From: Halieaceae bacterium
Lineage (GTDB): Bacteria; Pseudomonadota; Gammaproteobacteria; Pseudomonadales; Halieaceae
Direction: 5' to 3'
Length of the DNA: 36,912 bases
Assembly (NCBI GenBank): GCA_026710905.1
Contig: JAPOQD010000082.1
Span: 1 to 36,912, forward strand
Shown: piece by piece, positions 1 to 7,080 of the stretch
Layout: each line of letters starts with the position of its first letter
Position numbering within the stretch: position 1 is the stretch's first letter
The notes under the pieces: generated by a model
Told to the model about the DNA's origin: nothing
What the model saw: only the letters and a program-made list of their open reading frames with translations
Database searches by the model: none
Position numbers and translations under genes: made by a program

Positions 1-594
1 CTCTGCAGAGGGGTCTTGTTCCCGTACTGCCCGGGCCATGCACTGCTCCAGCGCCTTCTGCACCAGCCGGGCGCTTTCCTCGGGCAATTCCCCATTGAGC
101 AGGAAACTGCCATGCAAGGTTGGCGTCAGCCGAAATTTGCGCTGGTCATGCGCACGGTTGGCGCAGGGGGTAGAGAACTTCTGCTGTGCATTGCGCAGAC
201 CGGCGCAGTGCTGGTCCACTTGAGAAGCGGTGGCCTTGCGGGCATAACCGAGCAATTCCTGTTCCGTGGACTCCGACGCCACCCGGGTCATGGCCCGTAC
301 CTTGGAATAGGACAGTTCCCCGTTCTGGTAGGCGCCGGAGATCTGGGGCAGGAAGAACAGGGCCTTGGCCACGCGCAGTTTTTCCCGTCCGGTGCTGAGG
401 GAGATACCGCACTTCATGTTCAACCACTCGGCGCAGTGATTGAAGTGATAGGCGCGCCAGCCCTGGCGCAAATCGAACTCCCGCAGTTTGACCAGGAACT
501 GGTATTCCTCGGCGCAGAGATGGGCGTGGAGGGAGACAATCTCGGATTCAAGCTCGTCGATCGGGGTCTTGATAATGAGGGTTGGGGTGTGCAT
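1..594 (-). CDS. DUF222 / 13E12-type HNH endonuclease family protein, N-terminal part (runs off the left edge)
   Basis: An open frame starts at ATG 594 and runs 198 codons to the window edge without a stop. The start MHTPTLIIKTPIDELESEI is followed by a helical region with W-R-A-Y-H-F, C-A-E-W-L and LSYSKVRAMTRVA. This is the pattern of the DUF222 domain that precedes a C-terminal HNH nuclease in 13E12-type proteins. The HNH part would lie outside the window, so nuclease activity is inferred from the family only. GGAAAGGAG-type sequence lies a few bases before the ATG as ribosome binding site. A TATAAT box and a LexA-like operator lie upstream. Family members are often present in several copies in a genome and are thought to be mobile or nuclease-like; the physiological role is not established. 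Confidence 0.75.
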   Translation of the reverse strand, partial: MHTPTLIIKTPIDELESEIVSLHAHLCAEEYQFLVKLREFDLRQGWRAYHFNHCAEWLNMKCGISLSTGREKLRVAKALFFLPQISGAYQNGELSYSKVRAMTRVASESTEQELLGYARKATASQVDQHCAGLRNAQQKFSTPCANRAHDQRKFRLTPTLHGSFLLNGELPEESARLVQKALEQCMARAVREQDPSAE

Positions 595-633
595 GACGGA
601 CTCCTTTCCGGGGAAAGTAACAGCAACAAAATG

Positions 634-658
634 TGCTGTTTTCATAACCAGTATTATA
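634..658 (-). promoter_or_regulatory. Promoter -10 box with overlapping LexA-like operator upstream of the DUF222/HNH gene
   Basis: On the minus strand a perfect TATAAT occupies 658-653. Immediately downstream, 651-636 reads CTGGTTATGAAAACAG, a CTG-N10-CAG palindrome of the LexA (SOS box) type with TA in front. It would cover the transcription start. I see no good -35 box at the right distance. The operator call rests on pattern only. Confidence 0.45.
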
Positions 659-954
659 CCTTCGGTACCCTCATATAAATAGAACCAAGTTTCACCATTT
701 GCAGTCAAAATAGAGCCCATTTACCGGCTTGGAAAGAGGGGTGCGGCGTCATCGAATACGACGAGGCAAACAGGCGCCGGAACACCGCTGGGTAGCATGG
801 ATAGCCCATTGACAGGCGGCGCATGGCCCATGGGGGATGTTCCCGGCATTGCTGCCGACAGGCGCCATGGTACGGACCTGTGATAGAAATCCTCTGGAGG
901 TATCTGTAAGTACAACGCATTCGCCTCACCATGACTCAGGCTTCAGAGGGTGAA
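659..954. other. Intergenic stretch without a recognised gene
   Basis: About 300 bases between the promoter of the DUF222 gene and the terminator at 955-1013. Short open frames exist on both strands, but none has a recognisable protein pattern or convincing ribosome binding site. I see no RNA gene here. Confidence 0.4.
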
Positions 955-1013
955 TAGAAAAATGCGGTGACATTTGAGAACAAATCTCATTCTAAAATGT
1001 CGCCGCCCCTTTT
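955..1013. terminator. Strong hairpin terminator, probably bidirectional, after the membrane protein gene
   Basis: Arms 964-975 (GCGGTGACATTT) and 995-1006 (AAATGTCGCCGC) pair over 12 positions with one G-U pair. A smaller inner stem (TGAGA/TCTCA) lies within the loop. Read on the minus strand the hairpin is followed by a run of five T (959-955 region). On the plus strand it is followed by TTTT at about 1010-1013. It lies about 20 bases after the TAG of the minus-strand gene ending at 1027. Confidence 0.7.
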
Positions 1014-1026
1014 ATTGTCAATTTGA

Positions 1027-1857
1027 CTACCCAATCAGCCGTGCTCGAAGCAACCTACAGAGTTTGACTATCGCTGCGCCGAGGATGTTGCTCAGGAGAC
1101 CCACAACTAAACAGAGTAACGCCGCTAGCCAGAGTGTCGGTATAGAGCGGATGACGACAAGCCAAACCAGGGTTCCGGTCACGAACCCAATGAAGCCGGC
1201 CTCAACGAGCGGCACCCCCCATAGGTGCCAGATAGGTTGATACGGCTGCTTATATTTCAGCCGGACGCCAGCTTTCTGACATGAGAGGGTGATCGCCGGA
1301 GCCGCGGTGGATTGGACGTTCGTCATGTACGTGAGTCTGATCGTCTGCCCTCGCGCGAGCACAGGTACTTCGTACCATCGCTGGGTAGACCACGTTCGCC
1401 AGTTGGTGGCTTGAGTGCGCTCGATCTGAGCTGCTGTCGCATTGTCCCCTGTGGCCTTAGCCTCTTCCACCTCGGCAACCGCATTCATCAGTTGGCTCCT
1501 GATCAACTCATACTCAGCAGTGTGCTTGAGGAACTCCACCCTCCCTTCAATGTGCATCTGTTCGGTCATCAGTTGCATGTCGTTAGTCCCAGAAAAGACC
1601 TTTAATTCTATGTCTTCTACATCTCGCATGCTGCGATTAACGAGCCAGACATTACTCATGTAGAGATTCTGCATACGAACGTCGCCAACGGTCACCAAAA
1701 CCTTGCCGTGAATGTTGTCGAGTGTCGAGATGCCAATCCGTTCGTGCGTTACGTGATAGGTGAGCAGGGATCGGCGGTTCCACACGATCACCACAAGCAA
1801 GGTGATCACGAAGGTAAGCAAGCCGCTTACGAGTGAAGGAAGGAGCCAGTCAGGCAC
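1027..1857 (-). CDS. Membrane protein of unknown function with three predicted transmembrane segments
   Basis: I do not recognise a family. The 276-residue product has one hydrophobic segment at the N-terminus (about residues 5-26). A soluble middle part of about 190 residues follows, with a polar helical stretch (AVAEVEEAKATGDNATAAQ). A C-terminal hairpin of two hydrophobic segments lies in the last 60 residues before a basic tail (KLCRLLRARLIG). The topology suggests an inner-membrane protein with a large soluble domain between anchors. The start at GTG 1857 is preferred because GGAG at 1870-1867 is well spaced; a TTG at 1872 would add five residues. It ends just before a strong terminator and stands alone, next to restriction-modification genes, so an accessory or defence role is possible but unproven. 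Confidence 0.6.
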   Translation of the reverse strand: MPDWLLPSLVSGLLTFVITLLVVIVWNRRSLLTYHVTHERIGISTLDNIHGKVLVTVGDVRMQNLYMSNVWLVNRSMRDVEDIELKVFSGTNDMQLMTEQMHIEGRVEFLKHTAEYELIRSQLMNAVAEVEEAKATGDNATAAQIERTQATNWRTWSTQRWYEVPVLARGQTIRLTYMTNVQSTAAPAITLSCQKAGVRLKYKQPYQPIWHLWGVPLVEAGFIGFVTGTLVWLVVIRSIPTLWLAALLCLVVGLLSNILGAAIVKLCRLLRARLIG

Positions 1858-1872
1858 AGCTAGAATCTCCAA

Positions 1873-2336
1873 TTCTGGTATGTCGCGATTGTCTCATCGT
1901 TCAGTGTGTCGCTCTGGTGGGTGTAGTCAACCAAGTTGTTTGCACGATCATAGCAGATTGCGGTGCGGGACCCTTCCGAGAGCGCTGACAGGTCTAGTTG
2001 AAATACATGTTGTCAAGGAAGCTGCCTTCGGCCAAATGGTCAGGTTATCGCATAAAGGGCATCCACCTTTTTCACTTGCGGCAAAAGAACGAATAAGGGA
2101 CACCCACGCCATTTGAAGGTGCCAATTTTTTCTTGGTTGGAATACTCAATGGCGCCGATTCGCAGCGCCAAGAGGTGTTCACTGCCCTCTCATTAACGGT
2201 GTTTTTGGGGGCCTTCTTATGGATGCTCGCCTGCACCTGGGCCTTGTAGGAGCCTTCCACCAGAATGGCTTTCCCTGTGGAGGTTCGAGGGAACCAAATG
2301 GTGGCTTGAGTCTGGGTTGGTTTTGCTGCGATTACG
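1873..2336. other. Intergenic stretch of about 460 bases, no convincing gene
   Basis: Short open frames on the minus strand (about 60-65 codons) have no recognisable domain and overlap one another. Two small hairpins with GGTTC/GAACC stems lie at 2282-2295 and 2337-2353. Around 2098-2127 a GGGACACCCACGCC string resembles sequences I associate with REP/RAYT-type repeats, from memory only. No terminal inverted repeat matching the other side of the transposase module was found by eye. Confidence 0.35.
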
Positions 2337-2353
2337 GGTTCCTTTAGGGAACC
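2337..2353 (-). terminator. Small hairpin overlapping the stop codon of the restriction endonuclease gene
   Basis: GGTTCC (2337-2342) and GGAACC (2348-2353) form a 6-bp stem around a 5-base loop that contains the stop codon. There is no T-run, so it may end transcription weakly or protect the transcript end rather than act as a classical terminator. Confidence 0.25.
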
Positions 2354-2964
2354 ATATACTTGACGCCCTTGTCACCGAGATGAGAAATAACCTCTTTTGA
2401 AATTTCCTCAGCACTTTTTGTGTTTGGCTTCTCCACCATTTCAGCCCACGGTCGACCAGGATGGAGTGTGTCCCATGCGGATTTCATTTGTCCTCGTCGT
2501 GCTTTCCCCTGATCGTGATGGCCGAAGCCATCAATAAGAACATTCCACACAGGCTTGAAGGTCTCAATAAGTAATGACTCTCCGAGAGGTATCCAAATGT
2601 CGTCAACAAGAAGGTAACGACAACGAAATTCCGCCAAGTCTAGGTTTACTGATGCCCTTATAGACGCAGCATGTTCCGATAGTCGACGGTATAAGACATC
2701 GCCGGGTTCGGCTCCCAACCTGTGGCCTCCCTTCCTCGTTCCTGGCGGGACCGCTTTTCCAACATAGACTGGAATCTCTCCATCCGAAATACTATGATAG
2801 GCAGCGAACCTCCCTGTGTAGTAGAGAGCATATATCCCCGCACCAAAGAATTTGGGCGGCGGCAGATGAACGACAGGGCGCTTTAGTAAATGGTCCTTGA
2901 CGCTCTCTGCTAAGTGAGTCTTGTCGAGGGGATTAAAGACTTCCTCGCCAAGGGGTTTGATCAA
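2344..2964 (-). CDS. Eco29kI-family type II restriction endonuclease (GIY-YIG nuclease)
   Basis: The 206-residue protein has the GIY-YIG nuclease layout of Eco29kI, a CCGCGG cutter. It shows GIY at 43-45 within FGAGIYALYYTG, YVG at 67-69, an R94-x3-H98 pair in YRRLSEHAA, E129 in PLGESLL and N141 in KPVWN. The R-to-H and E-to-N spacings equal those recalled for the catalytic residues of Eco29kI (R104/H108, E142/N154). Family length is about 210 residues, so it looks complete. The start is TTG 2964, three bases after the methyltransferase stop, with GAGG in front. It is the last gene of the transposase-methyltransferase-endonuclease run. It should cleave unmethylated DNA at a GC-rich palindrome; the exact site is inferred from the family only. 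Confidence 0.85.
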   Translation of the reverse strand: MIKPLGEEVFNPLDKTHLAESVKDHLLKRPVVHLPPPKFFGAGIYALYYTGRFAAYHSISDGEIPVYVGKAVPPGTRKGGHRLGAEPGDVLYRRLSEHAASIRASVNLDLAEFRCRYLLVDDIWIPLGESLLIETFKPVWNVLIDGFGHHDQGKARRGQMKSAWDTLHPGRPWAEMVEKPNTKSAEEISKEVISHLGDKGVKYMVP

Positions 2965-2967
2965 CGT

Positions 2968-3690
2968 CTAGCCCTCGCAACTATCACCGTTGCGGCAAAC
3001 TATCCAAAAACAATGCCGCTTTCGAGCATGATAGGCTTTTTTCCACTTTGTTGAAACCATAGGACCGCTCCTAATCTTGATGATTAGGTCGCAAACAGTG
3101 AATCCAGCCTCTTCTGCCATAATCATAAAATCACAGTGCGGCCATTTCGATCTATGATTGTTCACCATGTCTGTAATCTTAGCCAGAAGTATACCGTCGG
3201 GTTTCAATACCCGCTTGGCTTGCTTCAAGAACGGGGGATATAAATAGCTCAAACTCCAATTATGATCTTTGTTACATTCGACCGTAGCTCCGAAATCCAC
3301 ATCAAACCTCTTGCTGCTTTTATCCCGTCCCTGCGGGCCAACGTGTGGCGGATCATAGACGACTGCGCCAAATTTGGATGTAGGTACCCCCTTCATTATG
3401 CGATTGTCTCCAACGATCATAGGCTCGTATTGCGGGTCTATGTCCATCGAAATAACGCGCCGTTTGGATCCCTTCCAGAAGCGCCCCGTGTTGTATGTGG
3501 CATCTAAAATGGGTTCTGGGGATATGGATGCGTAGAACATCAACATCTCTTCGATCAAATCTCGATCGCATCCTTCCCATACGCTGCTTATAGGTTTGTA
3601 ATTAGGGACACTATTCGCTGGTTCAGGTTTTGGCTCTGGTTTATACGCAATAACAGTATCAACAAATTTGTTCAACGTCATATGGCCCAT
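2968..3690 (-). CDS. DNA methyltransferase with DPPH catalytic motif, partner of the Eco29kI-like nuclease
   Basis: The 240-residue SAM-dependent methyltransferase has motif I near 61-72 (ILDATYNTGRFW), an acidic strand end at 80-86 (ISMDIDP) and motif IV DPPH at 113-116 in VVYDPPHVGPQG. The DPP(Y/F/H) motif is that of amino-methyltransferases (N6-adenine or N4-cytosine), not of C5-cytosine enzymes. It is short and has no obvious large target-recognition insert. The first ATG (3690) has AAGGA nine bases upstream, inside the transposase end. A second ATG (3681) overlaps the transposase TGA as ATGA. Either way it should be translationally coupled to the transposase, and the endonuclease follows after 3 bases. 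Its likely job is protection of host sites against that endonuclease. Confidence 0.8.
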   Translation of the reverse strand: MGHMTLNKFVDTVIAYKPEPKPEPANSVPNYKPISSVWEGCDRDLIEEMLMFYASISPEPILDATYNTGRFWKGSKRRVISMDIDPQYEPMIVGDNRIMKGVPTSKFGAVVYDPPHVGPQGRDKSSKRFDVDFGATVECNKDHNWSLSYLYPPFLKQAKRVLKPDGILLAKITDMVNNHRSKWPHCDFMIMAEEAGFTVCDLIIKIRSGPMVSTKWKKAYHARKRHCFWIVCRNGDSCEG

Positions 3691-4565
3691 GCCACCAATT
3701 CCTTGTATGTGATCCTTTGACCGAAGGATGCAGGTACCAAGTCCGCCAAGCGTCCTAACATATGATGTTTCTCATTACCGTCGTCAAGGCGGAACGTAAA
3801 TTTGCCCACATGACGGTGTAAATTTTTTCCGCTGGCATGGTGGCATGCACCGTTCAATACACGCTTTAATGCCGCGAACACGCTTTCGATGCCGTTGGTG
3901 TGAACCTTTAGTCGGACAAACTCCCCGGCACTATGGCGGGGTGTTTCGTGGTCGTCAATCTGAAGCGTTGATCCCATCGCTACGTCCTCATGTATAGTAG
4001 ATTGAAGCGTGTCCGCATTCGTATTTTTGGCCGGCTTGGCCTTGGTTCGACCGCCGCGCTCGAGCTTTCCTGAAACTGGCGTCTTTCGGACTGTGCCTCG
4101 TCCATCACGTACTTGCTTTTTGCTGGGTTTATTGCGTTCTTTCCCACCCTCATAAGTTTCATCAACCGAGACGATACCGCTCAAGATCGTGGAGTCGCTT
4201 CCGTAAGCCTCCCGGATACGACCGAGCATGAACCAAGCAGTTTTTTGGGTGACGCCAATTTCCTTGCCAAGTTGGCGGCTCGTGACACCCTTGCGGGCAG
4301 TGATAAAGAGGTACATCGCCAAAAGCCACTTATCGAGTGCCACATGCGACCGTTCGAAAATCGTACCCGTGCGAACTGTGAAGTCCTTCTTGCAGGCATT
4401 GCAGCGATAAAAGCCCTTGGGCCGAGGCGTGATGCGCTTTGTTTCCTCACAATGATGGCAGGTCACGCCATCAGGCCAGCGGCGCGACTCGAAATAGGTT
4501 CTAGCGGCGTCGGCGTTAGGGTACATTTTAGAAAGCTGGTAAAGGCTGATATTTGAACGGGACAT
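3678..4565 (-). CDS. IS1595-family (ISXO2-like) transposase
   Basis: The 295-residue protein starts with a zinc ribbon (C36-x2-C39 and C55-x2-C58) and a helix-turn-helix-like part (SRQLGKEIGVTQKTAWFML). The ISXO2-like nuclease domain follows: first Asp in VSVDETYEGGKERNK (D135), second Asp in LQIDD (204/205), then the family signature HTNGIES (222-228) and HLHR-type helix. Compared with the usual family pattern, about a dozen residues between the second Asp and HSAGE seem to be missing, so activity is uncertain. AAGGAG lies seven bases before ATG 4565, which supports this start. The 3' end overlaps the methyltransferase start by 13 bases. A palindrome and a 41-codon ORF lie upstream. No terminal inverted repeats were recognised. 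Confidence 0.88.
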   Translation of the reverse strand: MSRSNISLYQLSKMYPNADAARTYFESRRWPDGVTCHHCEETKRITPRPKGFYRCNACKKDFTVRTGTIFERSHVALDKWLLAMYLFITARKGVTSRQLGKEIGVTQKTAWFMLGRIREAYGSDSTILSGIVSVDETYEGGKERNKPSKKQVRDGRGTVRKTPVSGKLERGGRTKAKPAKNTNADTLQSTIHEDVAMGSTLQIDDHETPRHSAGEFVRLKVHTNGIESVFAALKRVLNGACHHASGKNLHRHVGKFTFRLDDGNEKHHMLGRLADLVPASFGQRITYKELVAWAI

Positions 4566-4582
4566 GTGGGAACTCCTTAAAT

Positions 4583-4599
4583 GGTAGTAGATAACTACC
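4583..4599 (-). promoter_or_regulatory. Palindrome upstream of the transposase gene
   Basis: GGTAGT (4583-4588) and ACTACC (4594-4599) form a 6-bp inverted repeat around five bases. It sits between the small ORF stop (4604) and the transposase ribosome binding site. It could be an operator, an mRNA hairpin shielding the ribosome site, or part of the element's end. A TTGACT hexamer lies at about 4620-4615 on the minus strand. Confidence 0.35.
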
Positions 4600-4603
4600 T
4601 TGT

Positions 4604-4729
4604 TTATATGAGGGAGTCAAGTATATAATCCCCATTCTTTGATTGTGCCGGTTTCTTTGATTTTCCCGCTTGCCTGGTTTTCATTTCTTCGACGGTTCCG
4701 ACATTCGTTACAAAAGAGTCAGCTTCCAT
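4604..4729 (-). CDS. Small 41-residue ORF upstream of the transposase
   Basis: ATG 4729 to TAA 4604 encodes 41 residues: an acidic start (MEADSFVTNVGTVEEM), a basic Lys-rich middle (TRQAGKSKKPAQSK) and the end NGDYILDSLI. AGAGG lies about five bases before the ATG. I do not recognise it as a complete protein. The ending resembles the start of larger restriction/methylase-type proteins (a YILD-type helix), so it could be the N-terminal stub of a gene cut by insertion of the transposase module. A free small protein is the alternative. It is on the same strand as the transposase, 38 bases upstream, and could share its transcript. Confidence 0.4.
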   Translation of the reverse strand: MEADSFVTNVGTVEEMKTRQAGKSKKPAQSKNGDYILDSLI

Positions 4730-4879
4730 GACAACCTCTCTTTATGATTTCGGTATTGTGTACGCCTTCCCCAGGCAGGCCCATCCAACCTAGCGTGAAG
4801 TACTTACATCTACAAGCCAAGTTTCTCACCAAGACCGGGCGGTTGGGGACATTCAACATTCCGCAGTCACGGCTAGCGC

Positions 4880-5470
4880 CTAGGTAACAGTTTGAGCAGT
4901 TCCAACGGCCTGCCTCAGCGGCGAATTTCAAAATGCAGCTTGACTTCATTGTTGGCACCGTCCCCTTATTCGGCAATGCGTTGGCCTGCGGCAATCTTTT
5001 CACCTTCAGCCACCAGCAAGCGCCGATTATAACCATTGGCGCTTCGATAAGTTTCGCAGTACTTGACAATCAACAGGTTGCCGTAACCGATGATGCCGCT
5101 GTCACCGTATACCACCTGTCCGTGCGCGACCGCATTTACGGCAACGTCTGATTTTTCCGGCAATATCGATTCCTTTATGATTTTCGCAGAGAAAAGTTTT
5201 TACTACTTTGCCCCGAGTTGGCCAAATCCAAGCCACTGGGCCCGCCGAAGCAGGTTTGGGCCTAGTGTTTGGTCTGCCCGTGGAGGCAGGTTTGACGGCT
5301 AGGGTAGAGGCAGCAGAGGTAGAGACAGCACTGGTGGAAGCCGACGAAGTCTTGCCGCTGGCTGGCAGCTTGCGTTTCTGCCGATGTAGACCTGAAGCTC
5401 CAGACCTACCCTCTGAGCCACATCGAGAGCATGCAAGCAAGAGAACGGCAACCTGTTCGATCCCCGCACT
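4880..5470 (-). pseudogene. nlpD: Decayed partial second copy of nlpD
   Basis: About 500 bases match the 3' half of the intact nlpD at 8007-8600. PVAWIWPTRGKVVKTFL, HKGIDIAGK, YGNLLIVK and YNRRLLVAEGEKIAAGQRIAE correspond one by one to the intact protein. It is broken three ways. A one-base shift lies near 5150-5165. A sense-to-TAA change follows QRIAE, where the intact gene has a Lys codon. A TGA replaces a Glu codon near the end (IRR-stop). The 3' homology ends at about 4884. Clear homology runs up to about 5390. Weaker resemblance (a VLLLAC lipobox-like stretch near 5455) may extend it to 5470 with the LysM part deleted. It is in direct orientation to the intact copy, with the integrase remnant and apeA between them. 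Confidence 0.85.
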
Positions 5471-5700
5471 ACCTCCCTACGATATGCTCCAGGAGTCCGA
5501 TTGGGTTAACTTCCAGGTCTTCTGCGGTCTTCGCGGTGCAAGCTAATGTCGAATCATGACATCGCGTCGTGTTCCGTTTGGGTCAATTGTCCTTGACTTA
5601 ATGCGACCACGCCGCCTTTGGTCAGTTGAATGTTGGGTACCAGTGGTTCGAACCCACTATTTTAATGACAACAGTAATACGTACTAATTCGGCAGCTCGC
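5471..5700. other. Intergenic stretch after the ApeA-like gene, only short frame fragments
   Basis: On the minus strand two short stretches read like protein (one ending at TGA 5556-5554 with LTKGGVVALSQGQLTQ, another with KTAEDLEVNPIGLLEH). Neither has a start codon with ribosome site or a family I recognise. They may be debris of lost genes. A GTGG-TTCGAAC-CCAC string near 5647-5662 looks like a tRNA T-arm, but no rest of a tRNA surrounds it. Confidence 0.3.
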
Positions 5701-7080
5701 TTAGTTCGGTGTTTCTTCCAACCGTGTCAACGAATTCCGATACTCGCGGAGGAACGCGCCAAACGGATGACCGCCCCCTCGGTCTTCACTCAGCCAAGCT
5801 GTGAAGTCCCACCCGCAAGCCAGCATTTCGGACACTCCATAAACGAACTCCATCGCATCGGTCAGGAATTTGATGGTATCGCTTGCCCTAAAGTCCACTT
5901 TGGCTAGCGTGCCATGGGTGTAGTGGTTACGACCGTCCACAGCGCATTCGATGACGTGGTCGAGCTTCGGCAACGCGCCGCTTCCAATTATCTCTAGTAT
6001 AGGCTCGGCCTTCTTCTTGATAACTGAGGCAACATCCTTGATTTCTTTTCCGTTCGAGTATCTCTTCTCAGACGGGGGCAGTAGGTCGAACATGTTGACT
6101 GAGCTAATGAGTCTATCCTCGTCGTAGGAGTTTTTGCCGAAGTGCCGCAGAAGCCTTAAATTACTGTCGGACCGTTTGCTGTCCCTGTTCCTGTCCAGCC
6201 AGTTCCTTGTCACTTCACTGAACTCACTTTTCCTCGTGACGTGGTTCAGTAGCGACATGCCAATAGATGGTTGCCTAGACTTTCCTTGGTCGAGCCTATC
6301 GTTCGGAACAAAGACCTCGAAGCTAGTCTGGGAACCATTTGTGTCCAAGGTCGCCACACTGAACTTGGTCAATCTTGGTACGTATCCAAGAGCCAGTCCA
6401 ACAAAATATCGAACTGTCGAAAGCCTGGTATATGCTTCCAATAGGGTTACTGGCTCGTCGAACCTCAAACTAACGTACGGCCCTCTTTTTACAAGCGGTT
6501 TTCCGGACGGGATGGTAACGCTCCTTGCGTTAATTTCGATGCCTCCCAAGACCGTCTCACCTATCGTCAGGTCACTACTAATACCGTCGTAGAATCCGAT
6601 TACCGGGTTGTCACCTAGCTTGAACTGGCGATTGTGTCCTGCGCTGACGCTTCGCTCTATGTGAGCCTTCAGATCGGCATCGGGCTGTATTACCGCATCG
6701 AACCCACTGTTCCATGGGTAGGATTTCTCAAATCCATCGAACAGGAACTTCACCTCGGCTACTAGGGCCTCTCCACTATCCAACCTTTCGATACCTAGGG
6801 CAGCAGACGAGAAGATAATGTTGATCTGGTACATCGGGCATTGAAACCCGGACCTGTGTCCTGAAACTTGACAATTAAACGCCGAAACCACCTTGGTTGC
6901 GCCGCCCTGCCAGACAAAGCCGTGGAGCGTGCCTGGTACCAATGCATGTGAAACATCTCCCGAGTCGCCAAGATCCCACAATGTCACCTGCGACGTACCA
7001 TCACTGTCGTCAACCTTGAACTCGCCGGGCACTCTCTTTTCGTCGCTGAGAAAGAAGACGCCCCTCCAGCGTGCTCTCAT
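5701..7080 (-). CDS. ApeA-like HEPN-domain antiphage protein
   Basis: The 459-residue soluble protein begins RGVFFLSDEKRVPGEFKVDD, the pattern of the ApeA N-terminal domain (a beta-rich G-x-(W/F)-(W/F)-L-x4-RVPG start). A long middle region follows, and near the C-terminus is R384-N-H-Y-T-H389, an RN-x3-H motif of HEPN ribonucleases within a helical domain. ApeA is a single-gene defence protein whose HEPN RNase is thought to stop phage growth by abortive infection; that role is inferred here from the domain layout. ATG 7080 has AGGAG seven bases upstream. It stands alone between the integrase remnant and the nlpD remnant, fitting a cargo gene of an old integrated element. All motif residues are present, so it may be active although its vehicle has decayed. 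Confidence 0.75.
   Translation of the reverse strand: MRARWRGVFFLSDEKRVPGEFKVDDSDGTSQVTLWDLGDSGDVSHALVPGTLHGFVWQGGATKVVSAFNCQVSGHRSGFQCPMYQINIIFSSAALGIERLDSGEALVAEVKFLFDGFEKSYPWNSGFDAVIQPDADLKAHIERSVSAGHNRQFKLGDNPVIGFYDGISSDLTIGETVLGGIEINARSVTIPSGKPLVKRGPYVSLRFDEPVTLLEAYTRLSTVRYFVGLALGYVPRLTKFSVATLDTNGSQTSFEVFVPNDRLDQGKSRQPSIGMSLLNHVTRKSEFSEVTRNWLDRNRDSKRSDSNLRLLRHFGKNSYDEDRLISSVNMFDLLPPSEKRYSNGKEIKDVASVIKKKAEPILEIIGSGALPKLDHVIECAVDGRNHYTHGTLAKVDFRASDTIKFLTDAMEFVYGVSEMLACGWDFTAWLSEDRGGGHPFGAFLREYRNSLTRLEETPN

Larger units (their letters stand above)
2337..4600 (-). mobile_element. Putative IS1595-type element carrying a restriction-modification pair
   Basis: Transposase, methyltransferase and restriction endonuclease lie on one strand with a 13-base overlap and a 3-base gap, as one apparent operon. 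Elements of the IS1595 family with passenger genes are known to me from the literature. The limits given are only those of the gene block; terminal repeats and target duplications were not found, so the true ends may lie outside. Confidence 0.45.

Noticed and set aside
16..678. 220-codon plus-strand frame at the left edge
   Set aside because: It is the shadow of the DUF222/HNH gene, which reads clearly on the minus strand and has promoter and ribosome site.
705..932. 75-codon minus-strand frame between the DUF222 gene and the membrane protein
   Set aside because: No family pattern, no ribosome site, and composition looks like untranslated sequence.
4719..5069. 116-codon minus-strand frame
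   Set aside because: Out-of-frame reading of the decayed nlpD copy.
5640..5670. tRNA T-arm-like string (GTGG-TTCGAAC-CCAC), possibly a tRNA 3' end used as attachment site
   Set aside because: No acceptor, anticodon or D-arm can be built around it and no CCA follows; at most a remnant.
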